37,500 nucleotides of DNA from Glandiceps talaboti (GCF_964340395.1 NC_135557.1:11388546-11426045); one strand, 5' to 3'; counted from the first letter of the stretch, positions 10,222 to 20,529 are shown. Made by a program: numbers and translations. Notes: generated by a model not told the origin, from the sequence alone.

Positions 10222-11832
10222 CTATGATTTTGCCCTCGCTTTTGCCATTTTCTTTCCCTTGTTCATTGCCTTGGTCATGGCGGGGCCATACCACGACTGA
10301 AAACATTTCAGGTAATTTTTATATAACAAGTGATTTACATAATTGAGTGTCTCCTCTGGTTTATCTTCCAGGAATCGAAATTTGTTGTACTTGGGGTTTC
10401 TAATGGCAACGTGACGTACGACTACATCATCACATTGCGCAATGCGTAGCACACCAACTGCGTCCATAAAGAATTCGCGATGCGCAATGCGCTCATATCG
10501 CAAGTCAAACCCGACTTTTCGAACACTGTCGGTTTTCGCCATCCAAAAATTGGCAACCATATCAAGAAAATGGCAGTTTGGAAATTCTTCAACTCTTCCA
10601 TGGTTTGATTTCTTAGCTGAAATACAAAAACCTTCTTTGCCTCCTGTAATATCCAACACAGTGAAGTATTTATCGGTGTTGGTACAAATACACGGTAATA
10701 ATGATCCGTCATCTTGCTCAAACATTCCGCCAACGAGATCCAAATCCGACTTCGGCGACTGCAGCTTTTCGATAAATAATTCAAGCCTTGTCCGTTCAGT
10801 GAAAATAAAATCGTCATCAACCCAAAGGAAATATTTTGTTCTCACTTGACTAAGCAGTAAATTCTTGCCAGCATTGTATCCCTCCGCGAAAGGCATCAAG
10901 TAGTGTTTGATATTGAATCCTTTGATTTCTTCAGTCTCTTTAGAGTCATCCGCGATAATTATCGTCATTTTAGGATAAAACTTATTGATGCTCTTAACCA
11001 GTCGGTCGACTGCATCGTATCTTTCAAAGGTCTTTGTTACTACGGTTACCAAACTATTCACATCACTATCATCTAGGGAAACGTGTAACCTTGGCAACGC
11101 TGGGCGTTGTATCAGTACGTGGATAGAGGCAGTGAAACGCAGAAATTGAAAATCTATTACGTCACGTGCTTTGACATGATAATACACACTCCTGTAAACA
11201 ATACACTGCAAAACTGTATTCACCGTGTCAAACCCAGGACCAATTGATATTTTAAGTTCACGGGTATTATTACCGATAATTCTTACACCCTGAAGAATCT
11301 TTCCAGGACAGTCAGTGTATATAATACCTAAATTATTACTGGACTTAAAACTAACAAAAGTCTGGTTGTGGATCAAATTCTGCAAATAATATTGCCTGTG
11401 TATACGTAGACCTGTTATTCTAATTGTTTTCAATGGCTGGACACTCAATCCACTCCCAACAAAATTGATAGGTGACATTGCCTGGCAGATCGATAAAGGT
11501 TCCTGTAAAAGTTTCTCCTTGTTATCCCAGATATCATATTCATGTTTCCTTCTATCGATGTCTTCCTCATCTTCAAGCGGTCCAACGATGTTATTACCGG
11601 GGCATGTACAATCCGTGTCGCCATTTTCCTTCCGGTTGTCGTCGATTCGTAGGTCTTCGGACGACTCTTCTCTCTCGGTATTAATTCGGTATTCCCTAGC
11701 TAACGCCACAGAGTCGGTTGTCCAGTAAATGTGAATGGTTATGTCTGCCAAGATGAGTAAGATAAGTAAGAAGACTGTAAGATCCCATCGTTTACGTCTT
11801 AATATCTGATATCGACATGCACACGTTGCCAT
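10222..11832 (-). CDS. Beta-1,4-N-acetylgalactosaminyltransferase-like (GT12), intronless, 536 aa
   Basis: Likely Golgi glycosyltransferase of family GT12 (the B4GALNT1/GM2-GD2 synthase and B4GALNT2 family), which moves GalNAc from UDP-GalNAc to a glycolipid or glycoprotein acceptor. A short basic cytosolic tail (residues 1-15) and one hydrophobic anchor (about 17-37) give type II topology, followed by an acidic stem (about 45-95). The catalytic part holds LVTVVTKTFERYD (261-273), IIIADDSKE (291-299), EGYNAGKNLLL (317-327) and the metal-binding DDD in FLWVDDDF (335-342), then GGMFEQDDG, HFLDMVANFWMA and HREFFMDAVG. N-glycosylation sequons sit at N156 and N188. Length matches human B4GALNT1 (533 aa). 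The whole protein is in one exon, whereas vertebrate B4GALNT genes are split, so a retrocopy origin or intron loss is possible; the frame is intact. The acceptor cannot be told from the sequence. AATAAA signals on this strand lie at 10207-10212 and 9996-10001. Confidence 0.93.
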   Translation of the reverse strand: MATCACRYQILRRKRWDLTVFLLILLILADITIHIYWTTDSVALAREYRINTEREESSEDLRIDDNRKENGDTDCTCPGNNIVGPLEDEEDIDRRKHEYDIWDNKEKLLQEPLSICQAMSPINFVGSGLSVQPLKTIRITGLRIHRQYYLQNLIHNQTFVSFKSSNNLGIIYTDCPGKILQGVRIIGNNTRELKISIGPGFDTVNTVLQCIVYRSVYYHVKARDVIDFQFLRFTASIHVLIQRPALPRLHVSLDDSDVNSLVTVVTKTFERYDAVDRLVKSINKFYPKMTIIIADDSKETEEIKGFNIKHYLMPFAEGYNAGKNLLLSQVRTKYFLWVDDDFIFTERTRLELFIEKLQSPKSDLDLVGGMFEQDDGSLLPCICTNTDKYFTVLDITGGKEGFCISAKKSNHGRVEEFPNCHFLDMVANFWMAKTDSVRKVGFDLRYERIAHREFFMDAVGVLRIAQCDDVVVRHVAIRNPKYNKFRFLEDKPEETLNYVNHLLYKNYLKCFQSWYGPAMTKAMNKGKKMAKARAKS

Positions 11833-11859
11833 TGCACAGGTAAGCGACTCTTGTCAATA

Positions 11860-12180
11860 CGTGATTACGTAATGATACATCACACGTGACTTGACATCTA
11901 ACCTTGATTTGTATAACAATAAGTCAATATCACTTTCTAACAGCAGCGTCAATCGTACAGTTCTAGTCACTGTCCCTCTATAGAGGGACTGTGTTCTAGT
12001 TTGCATAAGTAGGGTGACGTCTATGCATATACCCTATGGTATAATCATGGTGCATATACCCATGGAAGTAGGGGTTTTACTTCCATGATATACCCCAAAG
12101 TATAATCATAGACCCTACACATAGTGTCTATGGTATAATTCATATAGGTAAGTAAGTGTATGGACAATCACGTGACCTAA
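11860..12180. promoter_or_regulatory. Upstream region of the glycosyltransferase gene: bZIP- and E-box-like sites
   Basis: Holds GATTACGTAATG (a palindromic PAR-bZIP/C-EBP-type site) at about 11863-11874, CACACGTGAC at about 11891, and the E-box TCACGTGA at 12168-12175 followed by AATTACATAATGATACA. The last block repeats the first site and its flank (GATTACGTAATGATACA), so the region carries a diverged duplication about 300 bp apart. Between them are small ATACCC/GGGTAT and ATGGAAGTA/TACTTCCAT hairpins. Function is inferred from motifs only. Confidence 0.35.
11968..11993. repeat. Short palindrome CACTGTCCCTCTA/TAGAGGGACTGTG
   Basis: 13-bp arms with one mismatched pair and no loop, flanked by TTCTAG on both sides. 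It lies about 135 bp upstream of the glycosyltransferase ATG and has the same core as the hairpin at 8602-8660. Confidence 0.6.
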
Positions 12181-12291
12181 TTACATAATGATACAAATAT
12201 AAACAACAATGTAAACATACACAAACTTTCAATCATTAATTCATATATAGTTTTACTTGCTATGAATAGTACGATACTATATATATGTGTC

Positions 12292-12344
12292 TGTCTGTCT
12301 ATCTATCTATCTATCTATCTATATTTCTACTTATCTATCTATCC

Positions 12345-12376
<32 letters not shown>

Positions 12377-12378
12377 GC
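12292..12378. repeat. (TCTA)n microsatellite
   Basis: Imperfect TCTA/TCTG tetranucleotide array; the two overlapping open frames here (Tyr/Leu/Ser/Ile repeats) are artefacts of the array. Confidence 0.95.
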
Positions 12379-12489
12379 CTGTCAGTCTATCTGTATATTT
12401 ATTTACTTTTTGGGGAACGGCATGATAGACAGTCATCTTCATAACGGACAGAGGGATTGTAATTGTTGTTACAGGTCACATGCATAATC

Positions 12490-13500
12490 AGGACATATAG
12501 TGTTCAAGCTTCATGATCACCACTAAGATTTATTAAACCTCAGACCACTAGATTAAACCAAGAGGCTGTGGTTTATGATGATGGAGGCCTTGGAAAGCAA
12601 TGAACATATTATTATTAATATAAATGTTCTAATTTTTCATCAACATATACGTATAGAGTAATATACTTTTTGTTATACTCACATACGCTTTGAGTAAACT
12701 TGAGTATGTATTTGTGTCTGTTTATTCAACTGTTTATGCCCCTCCCCCTCCCCTGTGGTTTTGCAGAAGAGTCTCTATAGCTGTTGTACTAGTATCCCCC
12801 ACCCTCGGATATGAAAACAATTGATATATACAAATCTAGCACAGATACTTGGCTTGTAATAATGCTAGTGATTGAGGCTCCCGGAATGCATAACCTCATG
12901 TATATAGTATATTGCAACTATAGACTTCCATGCATTAGCTGTGCCTTGCACTCAGCATAGGTGTCATATATTTATTTAACTCAATGGGTTAAGCTGACTG
13001 TAGATCACAACTTGGTGATGTGTCTTTCAAAATGTCAACTGAATTTGTGAATTTCTGATGACACCATATATAACGAACGACAAGTGTACAAATTACTTGC
13101 TAACATTAGTAACAACCAACTTTAATTCGTTTCGGTAATAAATCACTAAATAATGAAACATTTCTTACTCAACATGTTACAGAACTTGAAATGTAATCTC
13201 CTTACCAAATTTCCAATAAATATTCACTTTACTTATTGTATGGCAATAAAATAAACATTTAATTAACCAACTGCAAAACTGTCTTACTGATTCATTTCTG
13301 TTGCAAACAAAATCACTGATTACTTGCATCTTTGCCATAAAACAATCACCAATCGCTAGGTTACTCATACTGCCCTCTGTGGACACATTTGATTTACCTT
13401 CTAACTTTTGGGTTTTTTTTGGCATAGAACTTCATTATGCAGCTCCCTAATATACATACATTAACATATTTAATAAAGTTAAACATCATTACTACGACCT
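12490..13500. other. Intergenic stretch, no convincing gene
   Basis: Spacer upstream of the glycosyltransferase gene. An 82-codon minus-strand frame at 13177-13425 starts MPKKTQKLEGKSNV but has no recognisable domain, splice context or conserved motif; I treat it as chance or a decayed exon. Confidence 0.5.
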
Positions 13501-13502
13501 AA

Positions 13503-13830
13503 CAAAAAAAAATTGTGTGGTTCTGGGAGGATTAGGGATAGGAAGAGAGGAAGATTAAAAAAACACTTCATGCATGAGTGTCTACTTGAGGTAGTTATGT
13601 TTTCTGTTGCTTTCCAAATGGTCTCTCAGACTCTGTGTCACTAGTTTCTTTCCATCAGATGTACACCCATAACAGTTTAAATTGTCTTTCTAAGTTGATG
13701 TTAGTTTCCACAATTTTCACGATTTTATTATTCTTTTCTCGAATATGTAAAAAAATGTTCAAGGTCGAGATGAAAAACTAGGTGGGGGTCGGGTAACCAG
13801 AACCAAACATTTTTTTTTTCTAGGTCTAAC
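13503..13830 (+). repeat. Dispersed repeat family B, copy 1 (about 325 bp)
   Basis: Matches 26310-26650 in the same orientation over blocks TTTCCAAATGGTCTC, AAGTTGATGT.AGTTTC, CGATTTTATTATT.TTTTCTCGA and GGTCGGGTAACC.GAACCAAAC. The ends TTGTGTGGTTCTGG and (reverse) TGTTTGGTTCTGG suggest short terminal inverted repeats. Non-coding. Confidence 0.75.
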
Positions 13831-13902
13831 ATGAGTTGTAACATAAACAATTCTGAGATTGACTTTTCACAAGATAATATTAATTTATTCTACATAACTC
13901 AA

Positions 13903-14270
13903 AGTGGTTATATGATATGTATGATAAATGGGTATTGATTTTGGATTTTTAATTTATAAAACAACTTTGGTATTTTTTCCTAATTGAAAACAAAAGTAAA
14001 ACAGCACCGACAAAGTCCATCTTTGTAATTCAATAAATTGCAAAAAGCTAAAAAAAAAAAGTGTTTAAAAATGTTGTTATTGTACGTACAATAGCAAAAA
14101 TATTACACACTATTTTGCAATTTATTGAGTTACAAACATGAATTTGGTCAATTCAAGAGCTTGGTATATGTTGTTTCACTTACTTTTTTCAAGTAGAAAA
14201 ATATAGCAAGTTGTATTATAAATTAAAAATCCAAAATAAATACCAAATTCTCATCAGCGAGGAAACACTT
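13903..14270. mobile_element. Palindromic MITE-like element, copy 2 (diverged)
   Basis: Same family as 798-1133: arms share GGGTATT..TTTTGGATTTTTAATTTATAAAAC and the TTTGTAATTCAATAAATTGC segments, with the same TTGTTATTGTACGTACAATA centre near 14073-14096. Ends are more diverged (AGTGGTTATATG at left, AACACT at right) and the TTAA flanks are no longer clear. Intergenic between the glycosyltransferase and TPR genes. Confidence 0.8.
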
Positions 14271-14502
14271 TTTTAATGAATGAACCAACTTTAGTAGTCA
14301 ACTGGTGTGAGTGACTACATGTCATTTTGGCCTGTACTGATGCTATTCTGAAAACTCAATTCTCTTGAAATAATCTCCAAAGGCACCGATTACAAATGCA
14401 CAAAAAAGTCTGACCCATTAATATGGGCATGAAAAAAACCATACTTATGTCTCTTTTCAGCTGTTAAACGAACTATCAAGATCAGTGAGCCTGATCACAA
14501 GC

Positions 14503-14795
14503 AAGGTTTCATTTTGAGATGGACACTACACAGATAGCACACAAACATCACTTACACAATGTGGACTCTTTATTTAGTTAATGTTACAAACAGTAACTGC
14601 ATACATGAAAGAAACAGTTCAGTTGGCTGCTGACCATGGATTTTGTTTGAACTTCAAGAAATTATACTTCATGTCTGTTGTAATTGTAGTAGAGTGTATG
14701 CTGTTACTGTTTATATCCTTAACTAAATAAAGAGTTGACACTATAAGTGATGTTTGTGTGTTATCTTTATATAGTCTTTCTCAACATGAAACCTT
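14503..14795. mobile_element. Foldback element with about 95-bp arms (293 bp)
   Basis: Left arm AAGGTTTCATTTTGAGATGG..ACACAAACATCACTTA..CTCTTTATTTAGTTAATG..AACAGTAAC is repeated inverted at the right end (reverse strand AAGGTTTCATGTTGAGAAAG..ACACAAACATCACTTA..). A unique centre of roughly 100 bp has no coding capacity. Non-autonomous DNA transposon by structure. Confidence 0.8.
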
Positions 14796-14799
14796 GTAA

Positions 14800-15534
14800 C
14801 CAATAAAAAGACTTTTGTTTGCCCTCTAAATAGGATAAAAAATAGTAGAATTTGTATTGCATTGTGAGTTGGTTTGATGGCTGTATTTTTATGTCGATTG
14901 TTTTTCTTGCAATGCATCACAAGGATACAAATGTTAGAGTTTTTGGATCATAGCTATGTACTAGCTGAAAAAATTGTAATTAATATCTATTAATGCAGAT
15001 AACGTGAAGTACTTCATAAGGTTCATTATGATTGGTTAGAAAATAAAGGAAACAAATACATCTGTTGACTGTATTGTTAATGAGTGATAAAGTATAATGT
15101 ATGTTTACCAATCAGAAACAACCTTGGAATAGCTTCACATCGCCCCTTACAATGACACCTCTGTTACCTACAGATGTATTGTTTGTTTCACATTTACTGC
15201 AGCTGCAAAGTATCCCCATCTATGATCATTACAGACTAAAAATGATTGCTATACGATACACTATATCGCAGTTATTGGAAAGACAAAAGATTGTACAGTT
15301 TGACCACTAGGGGCACTGTTAATGAATAACCTGTGGACCGGAAGTAAGAGTTGCAATAGTTGAGTACTGTACTAACGTCGCTTCTTTTTTAAAATCATCA
15401 TTCTCTAGGATTTCATACTTCAATCGAGACCAAAGTTTCAGCCCTAGTTTTCCTCAATCTGCTGCACACTCATGTGATGCCTCTTTCCAAAATGGCTGCA
15501 AAGTGGATGAATATGTTCCGTTTATGCAAATAGC
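14800..15534. other. 3' flank of the TPR gene; no other gene seen
   Basis: Probably includes the TPR gene's 3' UTR next to 15535. A 69-codon plus-strand frame at 15101-15310 has no recognisable content. Confidence 0.5.
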
Positions 15535-17485
15535 TCAAGCTGGCTGTGAACTTGAACCTTCTCCTGCTCCTGCTCTCGGTCCAGCTGCTCCTAAAGCCGA
15601 TCCACCAGCTATCATCACTCCTGCTGAAGCCCTAGCTGGTGCTGCTCCACCACCTGTTGCCACCCCTGCTTCAATGGCTTTCTTCATTCTCAATGCTTCC
15701 TCATGGTATTTGACAGCGTTATTGAAGTCTTTGTTTTTCTCACACACATTTCCCAAGTTTGACAGCAATGATGCCAAATCCTCGCAAATATACCTTGTGT
15801 AGTCCGGATAGAGAATTTTCCACATGTTCAACGATTCAAACAAGTAAAGTTGTGACTTGCCATAGTTTTCCATGTGTAACAAACACTCTCCTATTTTTCC
15901 CAAAGTGATGGCAACATCTTCATGTGATGTTGTCTTTCCAAAAATCTCTCTCTCAAGTTTTAGTCTTTGTTCTAGAACTCCAATGGCACTGTGGTAGTTG
16001 CCAGCATGCATCAGAGCTGAGCTTTCCTCTCTCAGGCCAGATAAATTTCCTGCAACAGAAGGTGAGAAAAGAACAATACATTACCGGTATATGTTAGTGA
16101 CTTGTCATACTTGTAATAAACTTTCAAATCACACCCATGCACACACACATATATATGTGAACACATACATAAACGCACACACACACAATATGCCACACAC
16201 AATTTTTTTGAAATTCTAGATCAAATGATAATAACTCTCTTGGCTTTTTATATAATTATTAAATTTTGACATCGATCTAGAAAACTACATGTGACTAACA
16301 TCTATAAATGTGAACCTCATTGTTCATGTTAATGCAGGAGGAAAACAAAGAGCCGGAAAAATCTCAGACTTTCTCACAGTCCTCGGAGCTTCACTTTACT
16401 AAAATTAAAGCTAAACGAATTATTTTGTATGTAACGATACCAGCTATATAACCTTATAATAGAGATTGAGCATAGCACCCTCAGTGGCAATTATGAACGG
16501 TTGGAGCAGAGCATGCTGGGGTCTGGTGTCTGCCATATTGTTTTGTATCGTTTGATGTCTGTGTGTGTGTCGTCGTCTATGTAATAAAGCATGTACATGA
16601 TGTAGATATTCCTGTGTCGTCACACTATGATAGAGATAACCATTCATGTGACTGCGGCGCTCTGTGTCGCAAAGCCCCGCAGTCACACGTCAATGAATAG
16701 TTATCTCTATGTGGTCGATGAGGGCGCACAGTACAAGGTTATTCGAGTCGATCATGGAGTACATTAGGTAGATGGTATCAGTACATACAAAATAATTCAT
16801 TTAGTGTTAATTTTAGTAAAGCGAAGCTCCGAGGACTGTGAGAGAGTCTAAGAAAACCTGTGATGTTTGGAAGAGTCAAACTAGTCTAGTCCCTGATTAC
16901 CACCCATACCACCTGGTATGGAAGACGGTTCATCAGGAACTAGAGTCAAACAGAATGTAGTCTAGCCATATATACATTATGATTATCTCCACCGTATAGT
17001 CAAATGGATTTCTTTTCGCACAGAATTCCATTTTCACCACCAACAGTGAATGTTTATGCCAATATAGCACTGACATAAACATGATGATGTTATCACATCC
17101 TTACATCACTTACATTCAAACTGGAGGTTCTGTAAACTGAATAAAGTAACCAATTACAATCTTGTGTCAGTGTGTGATGGATTACTACTGACTTGCACTG
17201 TTCATCCCTTCCCCAGTAGGAGATTAGCTAGATATTCAATTGAATTTGTCTGTTTGACTACATGTGTATATGTCAGAATGAGATCGTAGAGAACGACTAC
17301 ACATACAATTTAATCAGAAAAAGTGGTGAGAGTATGGTTATTATTTATCATTATCTATTATAGCAATATAACATTAGGATTCACACAGAATATAATAATA
17401 TCCTACCTTCAAGTTTTGCTTTCTCTTCCTTACCAGCCCTCCCTTCATCTTTGTATTTATCATCTTTTGACTGAAGACAACCCAT
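15535..17485 (-). CDS. Small TPR protein with N-terminal acylation signature, 2 coding exons, 197 aa
   Basis: Exons 17485-17407 (79 nt) and 16049-15535 (515 nt) join through a GT-AG intron to give 594 nt, 197 aa and a stop. The N-terminus MGCLQSKDDK fits the myristoylation consensus (Gly2, Ser6), with Cys3 as a possible palmitoylation site, as in Src-family kinases, so membrane attachment is inferred. Residues 11-26 are charged. Three TPR-like helical hairpins follow: about 29-62 (HAGNYHSAIGVLEQRLKLER), 71-107 (ITLGKIGECLLHMENYGKSQ) and 117-151 (LLSNLGNVCEKNKDFNNAVK), of the kinesin-light-chain-like type. The tail (153-197) is a Gly/Ala/Pro-rich low-complexity segment. TPR arrays are protein-docking modules; no enzymatic part is seen. 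An acceptor-like site about 30 nt before the ATG (TTTCAG near 17510) suggests a 5'-UTR intron whose first exon may end at the CAG/GTAAAG donor near 21026. No ortholog name recognised. Confidence 0.82.
16136..16200. repeat. (CA)n-rich microsatellite in TPR-gene intron
   Basis: Interrupted ACAC/ATAC array directly inside the coding intron. Confidence 0.85.
16366..16849. mobile_element. Nested foldback element with about 80-bp arms (484 bp), TPR-gene intron
   Basis: Outer arms: AGACTTTCTCACAGTCCTCG..TTTACTAAAATTAA at left against the reverse strand AGACTCTCTCACAGTCCTCG..TTTACTAAAATTAA at right. A second hairpin is nested inside: GATAGAGATAACCATTCATG and GTGACTGCGG against CCGCAGTCAC and CAATGAATAGTTATCTCTAT, near 16629-16711. 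No ORF of note. The inner right part shares GATGAGGGCGCACAGTACAA with the minisatellite at 18150-18500. Confidence 0.8.
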
Positions 17486-17995
17486 TTTTATCATTCAAAG
17501 GAGATTCAAACAATCTGAAATGAGAGACATTATGTAGGTACATAAGAAATACAGACAGAGATAATTAACTCTTGTTTGTATATCTACTATTTTATCAAAA
17601 ACACTTCTTACGGTGTCACTTTCTGTTTTTTTGACACTGTCAATCTACAAAATGCAAACACTATACAATATATGTGTACTGTACTGGCACATCAGAGTCT
17701 GAAAAGGAATCAATGTTGTTTTTGATATCACATGATATCTAATGAGACATGTGCAGTTGTTAGCCATGGGTCAACATTAGAAATAAAATCATTCTGACCA
17801 GAGGAAAAAAAAAATTTGAAATCAAATGTTACTTTACCAACAAAACTGATAAGTCTGAGTTTTGATTTTCAAAACGTTACATGTATGACACTGAGTTGAA
17901 ATTTGTATTAAAAAATAAAAACTATAAACACAGATGAAATTGTTCAATTAAATGAATTATAAAGATTATAATGAAAATGTAGTTTCAATTTTTAC

Positions 17996-18042
17996 AGTAA
18001 GCTTTCGAATTGTCTTAGTTGATGATTCTCATCAGATTCAGA
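17996..18042 (-). ncRNA. Hammerhead-ribozyme-like core 2
   Basis: Minus strand: CTGATGA, stem GAAT/ATTC around a 14-nt loop, then GAAAGCTTAC. It has the canonical CUGAUGA and GAAA blocks, and AGCU takes the palindromic place of stem III before a U at the cleavage position. It lies upstream of the TPR gene's ATG on the same strand, probably in a 5'-UTR intron. Confidence 0.4.
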
Positions 18043-18149
18043 ATGACAAATTGCAGATACAGTGAACTTGTATGCAGTCTGATCAGCTGATGATCAGTTT
18101 GATGATCATGCCCTCATTTGTGTTGCTTTAGTCCAAGGTGTATTTTACT

Positions 18150-18563
18150 AGTACAAGGACATGGTTGACATGGTACTTGGGGGCCATCACAGTAACACAT
18201 CAACAAATGGTTAGCCCTTTGTAGTTGATGAGGGCACACAGTACAAGAACACAGTTGACGCACTATTGTTACTTGGGGGAGGGGGGGGAGAGGTAGGGGG
18301 GAGCATCACAGTAACATGTCAATGAATGGTTAGCCCTTTGTAGTGGATGAGGGCACACAGTACAAGAACACAGTTGTGCTACTGTTCCGGGGGGGGGGGG
18401 GGTATTACAGTAACGCAACAATGAATGGTTAATAGCCCTTTAGTCGATGAGGGCACACAGTACAAGTACATGTGTATATTCATGAACAATTATGGGGTAT
18501 ATATCGGTACATACGAAACAGCCCTTTCTGATAGCAACACTCCCATGACTGTAGAGAGTCTAG
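18150..18563. repeat. Minisatellite, about 100-120 bp units with poly-G tracts
   Basis: Three clear units, each with CAGTAACR..CAAYRAATGGTTA..AGCCCTTT, then GATGAGGGCACACAGTACAA (starting 18227, 18346, 18446; spacing 119 and 100), plus a degenerate first unit near 18150. Units are separated by G-runs of 8-14. The right edge TATCGGTACATACGAAA..GACTGTAGAGAGTCTAGG resembles the right end of the element at 16366-16849, so the array looks like an expanded relative of it. Confidence 0.75.
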
Positions 18564-18925
18564 GGAGGTGCCAATTAGATTAAATACACACAGCTGTTGG
18601 TGGTTATTTAAAATTTAGCACACACCAGTTTTCCACATACATTCATTTAACTAGACATGAGAGGGATTAAAGAGGTGGCAGCTACAGATAGCTATTTACA
18701 ATGTTGTCATTTCCAGTAGTTCCATATACATGAGAGTCACACAGTGGAATTGCAGCAAATCCAGCTTCACTGCAATAGTGTTATATGACTGTCAAGTATA
18801 TGGTCACTTAAAATGCCATCCTTTCATGCAGTGCAAAGAGTACAACAGAATTTATAACATGTCATTGTAACTACTAACATAAATTTACATTTAGACATAA
18901 TTCAAAAGAATAAGATGTAATAAGT

Positions 18926-18968
18926 CGTTACTCGGAGTTTCACGCTTTGAGCGATCTTCAGACGACTA
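18926..18968 (-). ncRNA. Hammerhead-ribozyme-like core 3 (degenerate)
   Basis: Minus strand: CTGAAGAT, stem CGCT/AGCG around CAA, then TGAAACTCCGAGTAACGACT. CUGAAGA and GAAAC are intact, but the cleavage triplet reads CUC and stem III is not evident. The following AGTAACGACTTATTA resembles the tail of core 1 (GGATAATAAAGTTATT), so they may descend from one type of retroelement. Confidence 0.33.
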
Positions 18969-19061
18969 GACGACTAAATTGGGATATGGTCAATACATAC
19001 ACTTAATCATAAGTTAATGTATGTATGTATATATTGCATAACAAGATAGTCAGATTAAAAT

Positions 19062-19237
19062 ATTCGGGGGGGGGGGGGGGTTACTTCTATAGTTGGCGAG
19101 CGAGTATTTACATTTACTGATTTAGAAAGGAATATATCTTTAATATTAAACTATTCTGGGGGGGGGGGGTTACTTCTATAGTTGGCGAGCGAGTATTTAC
19201 ATTTACTGATTTAGAAAGGAATATATCTTTAATATTT
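19062..19237 (+). repeat. Recent tandem duplication, 89-bp period
   Basis: A G-run followed by TTACTTCTATAGTTGGCGAG..TTTAGAAAGGAATATATCTT starts at 19081 and again at 19170. About 67 bp after the G-run are identical between copies, so the duplication is young. Confidence 0.9.
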
Positions 19238-19475
19238 CACAAAAACATATTTACATTGTCCATTGTTGGTGTTTGTACATGTCTGTTATGTTATTTACAA
19301 TTGGTTATTTATTTTGAATACTTGTTACATAACCACATAACTGTGGATCTATTAAAGTATCCATTCACACTCAGTTTTTAAATCTAAAGCTAGCTGCAAC
19401 TGGAATGTGTATTTAAAAATGCTTTGCATTTGGTAAAATAACCTACTTGTGTATGTTTGTAGATATTAAATAAAT

Positions 19476-19568
19476 ATTGTTACACATTGAATTTTCAAAT
19501 AGGAAGGCATGATAAAATTGTTCTATGAATTAAAAATCCAAAATAAATACCCAACCCATATGGCCACT
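19476..19568. mobile_element. Palindromic MITE-like element, copy 3 (one arm only)
   Basis: Only the right arm of the 798-1133 family remains: TTGTTACACATTGAATTTTC, GGAAGGCATGATAAAATTG, AAAATAAATACCCAACCCAT and the terminal TGGCCACT, followed by TTAA (19569-19572). The left arm and palindromic centre are missing. Confidence 0.72.
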
Positions 19569-19828
19569 TTAATAATATTATAATATTAAGTATATTTAAA
19601 TTATGTGGCTCTTGTGTTTATTTAAACTAGGACATATTTACATATATTGGTTTCATTTGACAGAGTCCATTCGGCTGATGTTAGTCATCACTCTCCAACC
19701 TCACTGCCACCAATCAGTCAGTGTGTGTGTGTGTTTTTTTCTTCAAATCAATCAGTTTGATCTAAATTATCAAGCCATAATAATCAGTTACCATTGATAG
19801 CAATTTACAATCAGTTAGAGAGACAATA

Positions 19829-20110
19829 GCCCCATCTACGCATAGGTCATCCTACCTGAGGCAGTCCCAAATCCTACCTGAGGTAGGATAGATTTGTGTC
19901 TACACGTAGGAAGGTTACAGCGTTAATTTCGTGCGTTCCGTCCCGACAGTGTACATAGGACGAAGTCAGGAGGGTTTCAGGAAACCTCTCAAAGGTGTCC
20001 TAAGTCAGGACAGTTTCAGGACGGTTTCAGGACGCGTTTGCGTCTACACGGGCTTCGAACTATCCTGAATCCTACCTCAGGTAGGATTTTTAGTGCCGTG
20101 TAGATGGGGC
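19829..20110. mobile_element. MITE-like element with GCCCCATCTAC ends and TA flanks
   Basis: Left end (TA)GCCCCATCTACGCATAGG; right end, reverse strand, (TA)GCCCCATCTACACGGCAC. Inside, TCCTACCTGAGGTAGGAT palindromes lie near both ends, and a GTTTCAGGA motif is repeated four times in the centre, which is GC-richer than its surroundings. Roughly 280 bp, non-coding. Confidence 0.75.
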
Positions 20111-20529
20111 TAGTGAAACAAAATCACAGATAAGAGGTCATCATATAACGATGCAAACTATCCGAATCTATCAGCTGAACATTGTAACAACTATATAAAG
20201 GATTTTCACGAATTGGTTTATTGGCAACAGCTTGGGGAAATTAATCCCCATACTCAGGCTGTTTAATAACTTAAAACCAAATGTACTAGTTTATCGATTA
20301 ACACATTTATTTATTTAATTTAGTGTTTATTTCGTTGCATTTTAATTTTTTAGCTATTTATTATGTATTTTTTATGGTTGCTGTTTGTAGCAAATAAGGC
20401 TTGGGTCAGAATTTGTGGTGTGGGAGGGGGCTAGGGAGAAATTATTTTGGTCAAAAAACATTTTGCAGCGTCCCTCCCTCGTGCTCTCAAAAAATATATG
20501 CCCCCCCCCCCCCATAAAGTACCCCCACC

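Noticed and set aside
10442-10849. 135-codon plus-strand frame
   Set aside because: Antisense shadow of the glycosyltransferase catalytic domain, whose minus-strand frame carries all the conserved motifs.
13177-13425. 82-codon minus-strand frame starting MPKKTQKL
   Set aside because: Protein-like composition at its start, but no domain, no splice or promoter context and AT-rich chance-like second half.
18150-18563. Possible CRISPR-like array
   Set aside because: Units are 100-120 bp with similar sequence throughout, not short repeats with unique spacers, and the context is animal nuclear DNA.
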